Shown piece after piece: positions 43,312-51,389 of a DNA stretch of 64,000 bases. The first letter of the stretch is position 1. Each line of letters opens with the position of its first letter. Source of the stretch: Deltaproteobacteria bacterium UBA1386 (GTDB taxonomy: Bacteria; Desulfobacterota; Syntrophorhabdia; Syntrophorhabdales; Syntrophorhabdaceae); NCBI GenBank assembly GCA_002305765.1, contig DBQU01000079.1, forward strand, positions 1-64,000, written 5' to 3'. The position numbers were made by a program, and so were the translations under genes. Below the pieces are notes generated by a model, which made no database searches, was not told the DNA's origin, and saw only the letters and a list, made by a program, of their open reading frames with translations.

Positions 43312-43539
43312 ATGAAATCACTACATGACATAGCGAAGCGCAAAGACCGCAGAGCGGCTTTCTGGATACACCAGATGGTTAACACTGGCGCCGACGTGAA
43401 CGCGAGGGACAGGCGGGGCTATACTCCCCTCGATGTCGCTCTCGGGTCAGCCAATTGGGCGGCCGTCGCGGTGTTGAAAAAGCTCGGCGGAAAGACGAGC
43501 AGAGGCGGCATACTTCGGAGGATTCTACCGTTACGCTAA
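43312..43539 (+). CDS. Short ankyrin-repeat-like protein
   Basis: 75 aa; ATG 6 nt after AAAGGAG, 11 nt downstream of Rep. Contains a single recognisable ankyrin repeat (NTGADVNARDRRGYTPLDVAL) with half-repeats on each side and a basic C-terminus. Probably a protein-interaction module; its role in the element is unknown. Confidence 0.65.
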   Translation: MKSLHDIAKRKDRRAAFWIHQMVNTGADVNARDRRGYTPLDVALGSANWAAVAVLKKLGGKTSRGGILRRILPLR

Positions 43540-43550
43540 GGAGGACAGTT

Positions 43551-43880
43551 ATGGACATCGACGCGAAGATTTTAGAAGTCAGGCGCGAAGCAGCCAGGAA
43601 GGTGAGGCAGCTCAAAGAAAAGAAGAAGAAGGACGCGCAGAGACTCGAAGCCGAAGCCCGGAAAAAGATATGTGATTTCGTTGTAGGCGAGAGCAAAAGC
43701 CTGCAAATGCAATTTACGGAGGAACTTGAAAAAGGTGAAGTCTTGAAGCTATGGTCGTGGCTAAAAAAACGTGCTGATGCCGAGATCACCAAGCTGCAAA
43801 AGGCGCCGCGCGAAGCCCAGGCGCCTGACCCCGCAAATCACACCGGCGGGGCAGCGACCCGTGAGGTCGAAAATGCGTAA
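43551..43880 (+). CDS. Small coiled-coil protein of the element
   Basis: 109 aa; ATG 5 nt after AAGGAGG. Mostly charged helix (ILEVRREAARKVRQLKEKKK and onwards) predicted to form a coiled coil, with a short Pro/Ala tail encoded by the inverted copy of the 24-mer found at 41.2 kb (43802-43825). No known family recognised. Co-transcribed with Rep and the ankyrin-like gene. Confidence 0.6.
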   Translation: MDIDAKILEVRREAARKVRQLKEKKKKDAQRLEAEARKKICDFVVGESKSLQMQFTEELEKGEVLKLWSWLKKRADAEITKLQKAPREAQAPDPANHTGGAATREVENA

Positions 43881-44045
43881 TGCCCTGTGGCGCTTCGCGC
43901 TTGAAACCGATGCACGGCAATGGAGGAGCCGCAGCGGCGAAATGTGCTGGGCAGGGTCCCAGCATATTGAACGATTTTGCTGTGGCGACGTTGCATGTAC
44001 GATGTCCGTCGGATTTTGTAGGAACCAGTAGGGTAGCCCGTGGCC

Positions 44046-44099
44046 CGTTCCGGAGAACGGTCACGAGCTAGGGATGGTGTCGGCAAGCCTCCACCATCC
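44046..44099 (+). other. Inverted repeats upstream of mobilization genes (oriT candidate)
   Basis: CCGTTCCGGAGAACGG is a near-palindrome and is followed by GGATGGTG/CACCATCC (44072-44079 with 44092-44099), which directly precedes the MobC-relaxase pair. Transfer origins of mobilizable elements often occupy this position and contain such repeats. No nic consensus could be fixed. The gap 43881-44121 holds no gene. Confidence 0.35.
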
Positions 44100-44121
44100 T
44101 CTCAGAGACAAGGAGCGTAGC

Positions 44122-44634
44122 ATGGCGAAAAAGAGGAAATCCCCGAAGAAGACCGAAGCCCGGAACATTACCCTGAAGCTCAGGGTGAACGGCTCGGAAA
44201 ATGATGTAATCGCTAAGCTGGCACAGTCAGCAAATATGACCGTCGGCCGCTTCATCCGCGAAGCCGCACTGCAGGAAACCATCGCTTACGTCGACGCGCG
44301 AAAACGCATCATTCCGCCCGTGCCGGTGAAACGCCCCGATCCTCACATTCTGGACCTTTTCCGTCTCGTGCAAACCGCTGGAGCCACGATCCGCGACCTC
44401 TACTTGAATTGGAACAAGAAAGGCATCAAACCCCAGGGAGCAGAACTCACTCAGTTGATACGAGTTGTTGACGAGATCAACGGCAAGCTATCCAGGGCAT
44501 TGAACCTGAAATCTGAATATCCGGCAGTTATCCGGCCACGGAAAAACCCGGCACCGAAGGCGGTCAGTGAGCCTGTGCCCGATGGAACGATTTCCGCCGG
44601 GAGCTTCTTCAAAGACCTGGAGGCGCGGCGATGA
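44122..44634 (+). CDS. MobC-like relaxosome accessory protein
   Basis: 170 aa; ATG 6 nt after AAGGAG. Lys-rich N-terminus then a ribbon-helix-helix-like segment (NITLKLRVNGSENDVIAKLAQ, MTVGRFIREAALQE), the pattern of MobC/NikA-type oriT-binding proteins, and a region (FRLVQTAGATIRDLYLNWNK) common in Gram-negative MobC proteins. The stop overlaps the relaxase start, so the pair is coupled. Inferred to open oriT for the relaxase. Confidence 0.75.
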   Translation: MAKKRKSPKKTEARNITLKLRVNGSENDVIAKLAQSANMTVGRFIREAALQETIAYVDARKRIIPPVPVKRPDPHILDLFRLVQTAGATIRDLYLNWNKKGIKPQGAELTQLIRVVDEINGKLSRALNLKSEYPAVIRPRKNPAPKAVSEPVPDGTISAGSFFKDLEARR

Positions 44635-46127
44635 TAATGGGTGTTGAAACAGGCAAGGGTTTCGGGGGCGCCACGAGCTATGCAATGGAAGGCAAGCGCC
44701 GTCATGAAGACGACATAGACAAGCTCACCCGTTACGTAACAAACCCGGCAAAAGACAGCATGGTTTTGGAGCACAACCTGGCAATCCCCCAGGGGCGAGA
44801 GACATCAGCAGCGATCCGTCGTGAATTTGCCAGGGTCGCCAGGACCCGTGACCTCGCGGACCCCGTTGCTCACTTTTGGCTTCGCTGGCCACCGCAAGAC
44901 AGCACGAAATTCACACCTGATACACTTCGCACCCTGGGTCGCGAGGCCCTAAAGCGCATGGGGGTTGACATCAGCCGCCACCAGTACCTCATGACCACCC
45001 ACGGTGCAACCGGCAATGATCCGCACCTGCACATTATCCTTAACCGAGTCCCGGTTGTTGCCTGCCGGAACGGCCGTGACAGCAAAATGCACCCGACCGC
45101 GAACTGGAACGACTGGCAGTCTAAATCCCGAGCAATCGGAGTCTGCCGGGCGATGGAAAAAGACTTTCCGGGTCTCCTCACCGCTGTGGAAATGCCGAAG
45201 ATCCCGAAGCGGTTCAATCCAACCCGAGGGGAAAAGGCCCTGGAAGCTAAAACAGGAAAGCCGTGCCCACGGCGGGAGCTTTTTGACGCTGTCATGGCAG
45301 CCCTCAAAAACACTGCCATCACGGACCGCGATAAATACCGCGAGGCCCTCCAGGCCCGTGGCATTACGGTAAAGTACAAAATAGACGCCGGCAACCTGCA
45401 CGGTGTTCGGTTTGTTGATAGACATGGCAAGGAGTGGAAGTCAACGAAGGTTCATAAGAACCTGACCGTGGCAACGTTGCAGGACGTGTGGACCCGCCAC
45501 AGCAAAAAGGAACAGCGCGTAGCCCAGGACCAGAGGTGGAGTGAGCTCAAGAACACCGTTCTTGAGGAGGCAAGAAGGGGCAGAAACCTGCAGGAACTAA
45601 AGAAGGCCCTCCAGGCTCGGGGGATAACGATGCACGAGACCGGGCGGGGCCTCTCCTACACTATCCATGGCACCACCTTTACTGGTGACCGCGTCCCGGT
45701 TGTCGCCCGACGCGACGTTCTCCAGGAAGCCTGGGACCGCCGTCAGTTGTGGCAAGATGTAAATACCCTTGTAACTGAGGCGATCAAAGACGCGCGAACC
45801 TTTGAGGATGTCAAGAAAGCCTTGGCGGCCCGTGGAATCACGATGCACGAGACCGCCAAGGGGCTCAAGTATAGTACGATGGTTTTCTGCGCGGGGGACG
45901 TAAAGACAGTGGCTCTGGACGCTGACAAGGTCCCGAAGGGCTGCACCCTGGATGCAATACAGCAGAGACTAGGCCGGGAGAACGCACGCCGGGAGCAGCA
46001 AACGGTGATAGCCCGAAACAAGGTAATGAGAGGGGCAGCCGCCACGGTGGCTGCGATTGCCAATCAGGGCGGAAAGGGCGAGGACGAGGAAGACGAATAC
46101 TGCACCCGGCACCGGCCGGGGATGTGA
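44631..46127 (+). CDS. MOBP-like relaxase
   Basis: 498 aa. The N-terminal relaxase domain shows the candidate nicking Tyr17 (GGATSYAMEGKRR) and the metal motif PHLHIILNRV (His132, His134, Asn138). From about residue 220 the protein carries three successive modules of about 75-80 aa, each with a helix and ALQARGIT-type signature (KYREALQARGITV, LKKALQARGITM, VKKALAARGITM). It would nick oriT and lead the strand through a helper's conjugation pore. A second ATG lies two codons in. No helicase or primase motif was seen. Confidence 0.82.
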   Translation: MIMGVETGKGFGGATSYAMEGKRRHEDDIDKLTRYVTNPAKDSMVLEHNLAIPQGRETSAAIRREFARVARTRDLADPVAHFWLRWPPQDSTKFTPDTLRTLGREALKRMGVDISRHQYLMTTHGATGNDPHLHIILNRVPVVACRNGRDSKMHPTANWNDWQSKSRAIGVCRAMEKDFPGLLTAVEMPKIPKRFNPTRGEKALEAKTGKPCPRRELFDAVMAALKNTAITDRDKYREALQARGITVKYKIDAGNLHGVRFVDRHGKEWKSTKVHKNLTVATLQDVWTRHSKKEQRVAQDQRWSELKNTVLEEARRGRNLQELKKALQARGITMHETGRGLSYTIHGTTFTGDRVPVVARRDVLQEAWDRRQLWQDVNTLVTEAIKDARTFEDVKKALAARGITMHETAKGLKYSTMVFCAGDVKTVALDADKVPKGCTLDAIQQRLGRENARREQQTVIARNKVMRGAAATVAAIANQGGKGEDEEDEYCTRHRPGM

Positions 46128-46136
46128 GGAGGAAAT

Positions 46137-46262
46137 ATGAGCGGCAAGATGAAAGAGTTGTATGTTGACGCGTTGGAAAGAGGCGGAGACGAAGAAGTGA
46201 AGAAAGTTCAGGCCGACTTGGACCGAAAAGAGGATGAAGAGGTTGAATTAGAGAAAGAATGA
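46137..46262 (+). CDS. Small acidic protein, 41 aa
   Basis: Very charged short protein (MSGKMKELYVDALERGG..., ending EVELEKE) directly after the relaxase, with GAGGAGG 5 nt before the ATG. No family is recognised. The good ribosome site and tight position (9 nt) support translation. Confidence 0.5.
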   Translation: MSGKMKELYVDALERGGDEEVKKVQADLDRKEDEEVELEKE

Positions 46263-46415
46263 AGCAGGAGAAAGTCGGAAAACGGAGGCGCCGGGTAGTT
46301 GACGGCGCCGCGTCTTTTATCCATTCGACGATCCGTGTTCATCTTTTTACTTGTTATTGTCGCCCGTATGGGTAAATATTATGTCATCAGTGGCTTACAA
46401 TCTGGAAATGCTTGC

Positions 46416-47183
46416 ATGACAGACGACCGAATCCGCCTTATCGAAACCCTGGTCAAAGAAATCCCGGAGCTTACTTCGGGGCAATTGCTGTGGTTGCATC
46501 GCGTCGTTCAAGTATTTGCCAGCCATCACCACTTCGAATTGTTGAGAAACGACATCCTCGATGAAACGGCCCTCCAGAATTTCGGTGATGCTCTTCGTAT
46601 CCACCACAGCTTTTCTGCTGAGCCATTCTCTAAAGACAAGTTTGAATACGTGTTGATGAAGGTTCTCAACCTGTGCGGTATAGAGTGCCACCTCGCGCCG
46701 AAGGGTAATCCCGGCTGTGATATGAGAATACGGGGACAGGCAATTTCCTTGAAGACGCAAGCGGACAAGGGAATAAAGGAAGATGTTCTGTGGATCAGCA
46801 AAGCTATGGAACTGGGGAAAGGCACTTGGGGCGATAACCCCGAGGACCTCAAGGGATTGCGAGACCAGTTCATCGAACATATGAAAGGCTATGACAGGAT
46901 TCTCACCTTGCGGACGCTGCACAAGGAAACCCCATGGAAGTATGAACTCGTTGAGATCCCGAAGGAACTCTTTTTGCGGGCAGGGGAAGGGCGCTTGGTA
47001 ATGATGACCTCCAGCAAGCAGTATCCTAAACCGGGGTACTGCTATGTCACCGACAGCGACGGTGCCGAGATGTTCGAGTTGTACTTTGACGGGGGAGGGG
47101 AGAGAAAGCTACAGATCAAGAACCTCAAGAAGAAGTACTGCTCCGTTCACGCTACTTGGGAGTTTTCAATACCTCGGGAGTAA
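46416..47183 (+). CDS. Putative type II restriction endonuclease
   Basis: 255 aa from the ATG preferred here; the frame is open further upstream but that stretch is hydrophobic and unlike the rest. A PD-(D/E)xK-like core is visible at GNPGCDMRIRGQAISLKTQ (Asp102, Lys113, with Ser where Glu or Asp usually stands). It is convergent with, and overlaps by 32 nt, a DNA methyltransferase, the normal partner of a type II enzyme. Recognition sequence cannot be predicted. The pairing is the strongest evidence for the call. Confidence 0.6.
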   Translation: MTDDRIRLIETLVKEIPELTSGQLLWLHRVVQVFASHHHFELLRNDILDETALQNFGDALRIHHSFSAEPFSKDKFEYVLMKVLNLCGIECHLAPKGNPGCDMRIRGQAISLKTQADKGIKEDVLWISKAMELGKGTWGDNPEDLKGLRDQFIEHMKGYDRILTLRTLHKETPWKYELVEIPKELFLRAGEGRLVMMTSSKQYPKPGYCYVTDSDGAEMFELYFDGGGERKLQIKNLKKKYCSVHATWEFSIPRE

Positions 47184-48051
47184 GCGCTATCTGCACGTTG
47201 GAAGTCCTCTTGTCCGCAATCTCGATGTATTCTTTTTTCAGTTCAATACCAACACACCGTCTAGACAGTTCCTTTGAAACGATTCCAACGGTGCCGGAGC
47301 CGTAGAAGGGGTCCAGGATAACATCATTCGGGCGTGACCCCGCCAGGATGCAAGGCCTCACAAGCTCCCTGGGAAATACAGCGAAGTGTGCTTCGGGGCA
47401 GGGTTCAGTGTTGATAGACCACATGCTCCTCTTGTTCTTGAGGCCATTACCATTGGTGGTGCGCTCTTTGATCGCTTCCTGGTCGAAATAGTAACGCTCT
47501 GACTTCGTAAGGAGGAAAACGTATTCGTGTGCGACGGTGAAACGGTCTTTCACGCTCTCGGGCTGGCAGTTCGGCTTATACCATATAATATCGTTTCTCA
47601 GATACCAACCATCCAGTTGACATTTCAGAGCAAGAAGCCATGCGACGCCAATGAGATCCTTTTTCTTTAACCCCGGAGGGGTAGGGGGTCGATATGACAT
47701 CGCCCGCCCCTTATTCTTCTCGTCCTCCTGCCGCCATTTACGGCCGCCCGACGTGTATGTATTACCTATGTTGAGCCAGAAAGTCCCGTTCGGTTTTAGA
47801 ACTCTTCGGACCTCCCGAAAGACATCAACAAGCGTGTCAATATACTTGTCCAGATCCGGCTCGGCTCCGATTTGACCATCAATGCCATAGTCTCTTACAC
47901 CCCAATAGGGGGGCGATGTTACCGCACACTGGAAGTAATTGTCGGGGAGAAGGCGGATTACTTCTCTTATATCACCGTGGAGTACTACTATTGGCTCTTG
48001 GGAAGAAAATATATCCACTTGTTCATTGCTCAAGGGGGTAACCGTCTTCAT
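47152..48051 (-). CDS. Type II DNA methyltransferase (beta class, probably N4-cytosine)
   Basis: 299 aa. Catalytic motif IV TSPPYWG (residues 45-51) precedes SAM-binding motif I DPFYGSGT (247-254), the beta-class order. SPPY rather than DPPY favours N4-cytosine over N6-adenine modification. Other motifs include FWLNIGNTYTSGG and RNDIIWYKPN. It protects the element and host from the adjacent endonuclease. The start codon sits 39 nt downstream of the HTH gene on the same strand, so both probably share one transcript. Confidence 0.9.
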   Translation of the reverse strand: MKTVTPLSNEQVDIFSSQEPIVVLHGDIREVIRLLPDNYFQCAVTSPPYWGVRDYGIDGQIGAEPDLDKYIDTLVDVFREVRRVLKPNGTFWLNIGNTYTSGGRKWRQEDEKNKGRAMSYRPPTPPGLKKKDLIGVAWLLALKCQLDGWYLRNDIIWYKPNCQPESVKDRFTVAHEYVFLLTKSERYYFDQEAIKERTTNGNGLKNKRSMWSINTEPCPEAHFAVFPRELVRPCILAGSRPNDVILDPFYGSGTVGIVSKELSRRCVGIELKKEYIEIADKRTSNVQIALTPEVLKTPK

Positions 48052-48090
48052 GCTAGAATGTACCGTAAATATAACGCATGCGCAAGCCTT

Positions 48091-48285
48091 TTATTTGCCC
48101 TTCTTCGGGCGTCCAGATTTCTTTTTACCAGACCGGGCAAAGCGTTCAAGCTCAGTCTCGCGGATTAAGTGATCGCGGCCGTGCTTCTCGGATTCCAGCC
48201 GTTCCCCTACAATGAACTGTCGAACGCGGGAAGCTGTCACACCGAGGTACTTAGCGGCCTCAGCGGTCGTAAAATACTTACTCAT
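48091..48285 (-). CDS. Small HTH protein with AT-hook-like tail
   Basis: 64 aa. HTH_17-type helix-turn-helix (FTTAEAAKYLGVTASRVRQFI), wing region (HGRDHLIRETELERFA) and a basic tail KKKSGRPKKGK whose GRP core resembles an AT-hook. First gene of the leftward transcript leading to the methyltransferase, so it may regulate the restriction-modification genes, or serve as the excisionase because it lies next to the right attachment site. Confidence 0.7.
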   Translation of the reverse strand: MSKYFTTAEAAKYLGVTASRVRQFIVGERLESEKHGRDHLIRETELERFARSGKKKSGRPKKGK

Positions 48286-48296
48286 AGGTTAGGAAT

Positions 48297-48325
48297 ATCT
48301 TATACTGATCGGTTCGTATGAACAA
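48297..48325 (-). promoter_or_regulatory. Promoter for HTH-methyltransferase transcript
   Basis: On the minus strand, TTGTTC, 17-nt spacer and TAAGAT, ending 12 nt upstream of the HTH start. A GTTC-N4-GAAC inverted repeat overlaps the -35 region and could be the autoregulatory operator. Confidence 0.45.
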
Positions 48326-48364
48326 GGATTTTTCCGGGACGAACAGGACAGCAGGAACCTTTCT

Positions 48365-48381
48365 GTTACCACTTGTTACCA
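48365..48381 (+). other. Candidate integrase arm-type sites, right
   Basis: Two direct GTTACCA heptamers 10 bp apart (GTTACCACTTGTTACCA), about 100 bp inside the right core; same orientation and nearly same spacing as the left pair. Confidence 0.55.
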
Positions 48382-48454
48382 ATTATGCGGGTTTCAGAAG
48401 ATTGCCGAAAAATGCTCACCCTTCCAACTTATTGATATTGCGGGAAATATTAAG

Positions 48455-48528
48455 CGCGCCCGGTAGGGATCGAACCTGCAGCCTTTGGATTCGTAGTCCA
48501 ACGCTCTATCCAATTGAGCTACGGGCGC
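48455..48528 (-). tRNA. tRNA-Arg (anticodon ACG), hybrid at attR
   Basis: Complete cloverleaf on the minus strand: acceptor GCGCCCG/CGGGCGC, D-arm GCTC...GAGC, anticodon stem TTGGA/TCCAA with loop CTACGAA (anticodon ACG), T-loop TTCGATC. CCA is not encoded. The T-stem is GCAGG/CCTAC, with one C-A mismatch. The 5' part is chromosomal, while everything 3' of the 21-bp core should come from the element, since the original 3' end is displaced at 39736-39781. Confidence 0.93.
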
Positions 48529-48709
48529 GTGGTGTGTAATTATAGCGATTTTGCCCTGTATTTTCAACTGCCTTTTGCCGATAACACAGTAAGGGGCGCG
48601 GGGCCTGCATTTTCGTTGCTTTTTCGCGCCAAAAGAGATTTATTTTACGGAGTACCGCTATCAACGCACCGCTACGCTTCACTGCACTAAATTTGTACGG
48701 GGGAAAGGT

Positions 48710-49978
48710 TTGAAAAAACGCTGGAGACTCTCGCAGACTCATCTCATCTTCATCGGTATGCTCGCCGGACTGATAATCGGATTCGCCTTTCCGGCCCTGG
48801 GAACGAAGATGGAGGCACTCAGCACGATCTTCATCCGTCTCGTGAAAACGATCATCGTTCCCATCATATTCGCGACCCTTGTCGTGGGCATCGCGAGCCA
48901 CGCGGACCTCAAGGCGGTGGGCAGGATGGGCGTCAAGGCGATCGTGTATTTCGAGATCGTCACGACCATAGCGCTCTTTCTGGGCCTCCTCGTCGTCAAC
49001 GTGACGAAGCCCGGCGTCGGCATCGACCTCGGTGACGCAGGGTTGCCAGCCGGGTTGGGTCAGGCGAAGCACATGACCATCAAGGAGATCGTCATAAACA
49101 TATTCCCCGAAAACTTTTTCGAAGCCGCTGCCCGGGGCGACGTTCTGGAGGTGGTCGTCTTCACCATCATCTTCGCCATCGCCCTGAGCCTCATCAAGGA
49201 AAAGAAGAAGCCCATCATCGAGTTCTGCGAGGCCCTGGCGGAGACGATGTTCAAGTACACCAACATCGTCATGCGCTTCGCGCCCGTCGGCGTCGGTGCG
49301 GCCATAGCCGTCGTCGTCGCCAGCAAGGGGATGAACGTGCTCCTCAACCTGTGCCTCCTCATAGCCAGCTTTTACGGGGCCATCGTGATCTTCATGCTGG
49401 GTGTGCTCCTGCCCGTGGCGCTCCTTTTCAAGGTCCCCGTAAGGAGATTTATCGCGGCCGTCAAGGAGCCCGCCATTATCGCGTTCTCCACGTCCAGTTC
49501 GGAGGCCGCCCTTCCGAAGGCGATGGAGAACATGGAGGCCCTCGGGGTGCCGAGACGGGTTGTCTCCTTCGTCATTCCCACGGGATACAGTTTCAACCTG
49601 GATGGCACAACCATCTATCTGTCTCTCGCGTCCATCTTTGCCGCGCAGGCGGCCGGCATCAACCTTGGCCTGTCGGAGCAGCTCCTCATAGGCTTTACTC
49701 TGATCTTTGCCAGCAAGGGAGCCGCCGGCGTCCCCAGGGCGTCCCTTGTCGTCCTCGCGGGCACCCTGGCGTCGTTCGGCCTGCCCATTCAGGCCGTGGC
49801 GGTCATCCTCGGCGTGGATACGGTGATGGACATGGGACGAACGGCGGTGAACGTCACGGGCAATTGCCTTGCCACCGTCATCGTCGCGAAGTGGGAGAAG
49901 GTATTCGACAAGAAGGAGGAGACCCCCGGGGAGGGGTCCCTGGATGATGGAAAGACACTATCGGAGGCGTCGCTATGA
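48710..49978 (+). CDS. Dicarboxylate/amino acid:cation symporter (DAACS, GltP/DctA type)
   Basis: 422-aa membrane carrier, apparently TTG-initiated behind GGGGGAAAGG. Family motifs are present: IFIRLVKTIIVPIIFATLVVG near the N-terminus, the serine-rich reentrant loop AFSTSSSEAALPKAMEN, TGYSFNLDGTTIYLSLASIF and the second hairpin region ASKGAAGVPRASLVVLA. It would import aspartate, glutamate or C4-dicarboxylates with sodium or protons. The stop overlaps the aspartase start (ATGA), pointing to aspartate uptake followed by deamination. Confidence 0.92.
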   Translation: MKKRWRLSQTHLIFIGMLAGLIIGFAFPALGTKMEALSTIFIRLVKTIIVPIIFATLVVGIASHADLKAVGRMGVKAIVYFEIVTTIALFLGLLVVNVTKPGVGIDLGDAGLPAGLGQAKHMTIKEIVINIFPENFFEAAARGDVLEVVVFTIIFAIALSLIKEKKKPIIEFCEALAETMFKYTNIVMRFAPVGVGAAIAVVVASKGMNVLLNLCLLIASFYGAIVIFMLGVLLPVALLFKVPVRRFIAAVKEPAIIAFSTSSSEAALPKAMENMEALGVPRRVVSFVIPTGYSFNLDGTTIYLSLASIFAAQAAGINLGLSEQLLIGFTLIFASKGAAGVPRASLVVLAGTLASFGLPIQAVAVILGVDTVMDMGRTAVNVTGNCLATVIVAKWEKVFDKKEETPGEGSLDDGKTLSEASL

Positions 49979-51387
49979 GCAATGAAGTGAGGAAGGAACA
50001 CGATCTTCTCGGCGAGCGGGAGATTCCCGCCGATGCGTACTATGGCGTCCAGACACTGCGGGCAACGGAGAACTTTCGGATCACGGGCATTCCCCTGTCC
50101 AAATATCCCGCCTTTGTAAGTTCGCTGGCCTATGTGAAGAAGGCCGCCGCCCTTGCGAACGGAGAACTCGGGCTCCTGCCCCCTGACGTGGCGGACGCGA
50201 TACGCCGGGCCTGCGATGATGTGCTCGAGGGGAAACACAGGGAACATTTCGTCGTTGACATGATACAGGGCGGGGCAGGCACATCCACGAACATGAACGC
50301 CAACGAGGTCATCGCCAACATCGCCCTCGAGAAGCTGGGATACGAAAAGGGACGGTACGACGTTGTCCACCCCAACAACCACGTCAATCTCTGCCAGTCG
50401 ACCAATGATGTCTACCCGACGGCGATACGACTGACCCTTATCCTGAAGATCAAGGACCTCGTGGAGGCGATGGACTATCTGCGCTCGGCCTTCGAGAAGA
50501 AATCGAAAGAGTTTTCCCAGGTCATCAAGATGGGCAGGACGCAGCTTCAGGATGCCGTGCCCATGACGCTGGGCCAGGAATTCGGCGCCTGGGCCATCAT
50601 GCTTGCCGAGGACATGGACCGGATGAGGGAGGCGCAGGCGCTCGTGAAGGAGATAAATCTGGGAGCGACCGCCATCGGAACGGGGCTCAACGCCCATCCT
50701 GATTATTCTTCCCTTGTCGCGGAAAAGCTCCGCCAGATCACGGGGATCGATGTGCTCACATCACCCGACCTGGTGGAGGCGACACAGGATTCGGGCGCCT
50801 ATGTCCAGCTGTCGGGCGTCCTGAAGCGCTTCGCCGTCAAGATCTCCAAGATCTGCAACGACCTGAGGCTCCTGGCGTCCGGTCCGCGCTGCGGCCTCAA
50901 TGAGATAAACCTCCCTCCCATGGCCCCCGGCTCGACGATCATGCCCGGAAAGGTGAACCCCATCATTCCCGAGGTGGTGAACCAGGTGGCATTCTTTGTC
51001 ATCGGCAACGACGTGACGGTGAGCTTCGCCGCGGAGGCGGGGCAGCTGGAGCTGAACGTCATGGAACCCGTCATGGCCTTCAGTCTCTTCAATTCCCTCG
51101 TGGCCCTGAGGCGTGCCAGCAAGACCCTCGCCGACCGCTGCGTCCTCGGGATAACGGCGAACCAGGACAAGTGCCGCGAATACGTCGAGTGCAGCATAGG
51201 CCTCGTCACGGCCCTCAACCCCTACATCGGCTACGAGCGCTCCACCGAGATAGCCCACGAGGCCCTGGCAACGAACCGCTCGGTCTGCGAGCTCGTCCTC
51301 GAAAAGGGCTACCTGAAAAAGGAAGAACTCGACGACATCCTCTCCCCGGAGAACATGATCAAACCGAGGTATATGGAGAAGAAGTAG
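49975..51387 (+). CDS. aspA: Aspartate ammonia-lyase
   Basis: 470-aa cytoplasmic enzyme of the aspartase/fumarase superfamily; converts aspartate to fumarate and ammonia. Signature GSTIMPGKVNPIIPEVVNQV (catalytic SS-type loop; PEVVNQV is the aspartase rather than fumarase form), plus GAGTSTNMNANEV and FHPNNHVNxxQSTND-type substrate residues (VVHPNNHVNLCQSTNDVYPT). C-terminus GYLKKEELDDIL is typical. Coupled to the symporter. Fumarate produced could feed respiration or the TCA cycle; the flavocytochrome at 30 kb is a possible but unproven consumer. Confidence 0.93.
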   Translation: MSNEVRKEHDLLGEREIPADAYYGVQTLRATENFRITGIPLSKYPAFVSSLAYVKKAAALANGELGLLPPDVADAIRRACDDVLEGKHREHFVVDMIQGGAGTSTNMNANEVIANIALEKLGYEKGRYDVVHPNNHVNLCQSTNDVYPTAIRLTLILKIKDLVEAMDYLRSAFEKKSKEFSQVIKMGRTQLQDAVPMTLGQEFGAWAIMLAEDMDRMREAQALVKEINLGATAIGTGLNAHPDYSSLVAEKLRQITGIDVLTSPDLVEATQDSGAYVQLSGVLKRFAVKISKICNDLRLLASGPRCGLNEINLPPMAPGSTIMPGKVNPIIPEVVNQVAFFVIGNDVTVSFAAEAGQLELNVMEPVMAFSLFNSLVALRRASKTLADRCVLGITANQDKCREYVECSIGLVTALNPYIGYERSTEIAHEALATNRSVCELVLEKGYLKKEELDDILSPENMIKPRYMEKK

Positions 51388-51389
51388 AA

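Larger units (their letters stand above)
39761..48500. mobile_element. Integrative mobilizable element in tRNA-Arg(ACG)
   Basis: About 8.7 kb bounded by 21-bp direct repeats (39761-39781 and 48480-48500) that match the anticodon stem-loop and variable region of tRNA-Arg. Cargo from left to right: tyrosine integrase, HTH protein, putative HUH replication protein, ankyrin-like and coiled-coil small proteins, MobC-like protein, relaxase, small acidic protein, restriction endonuclease, and divergently oriented methyltransferase and HTH protein. No type IV secretion or coupling-protein gene is present, so transfer would need a helper. Confidence 0.85.

Noticed and set aside
43881..44073. Short open frames between the coiled-coil and MobC-like genes
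   Set aside because: No ribosome sites, overlapping frames in several phases, and the region has inverted repeats more in line with a cis-acting site.
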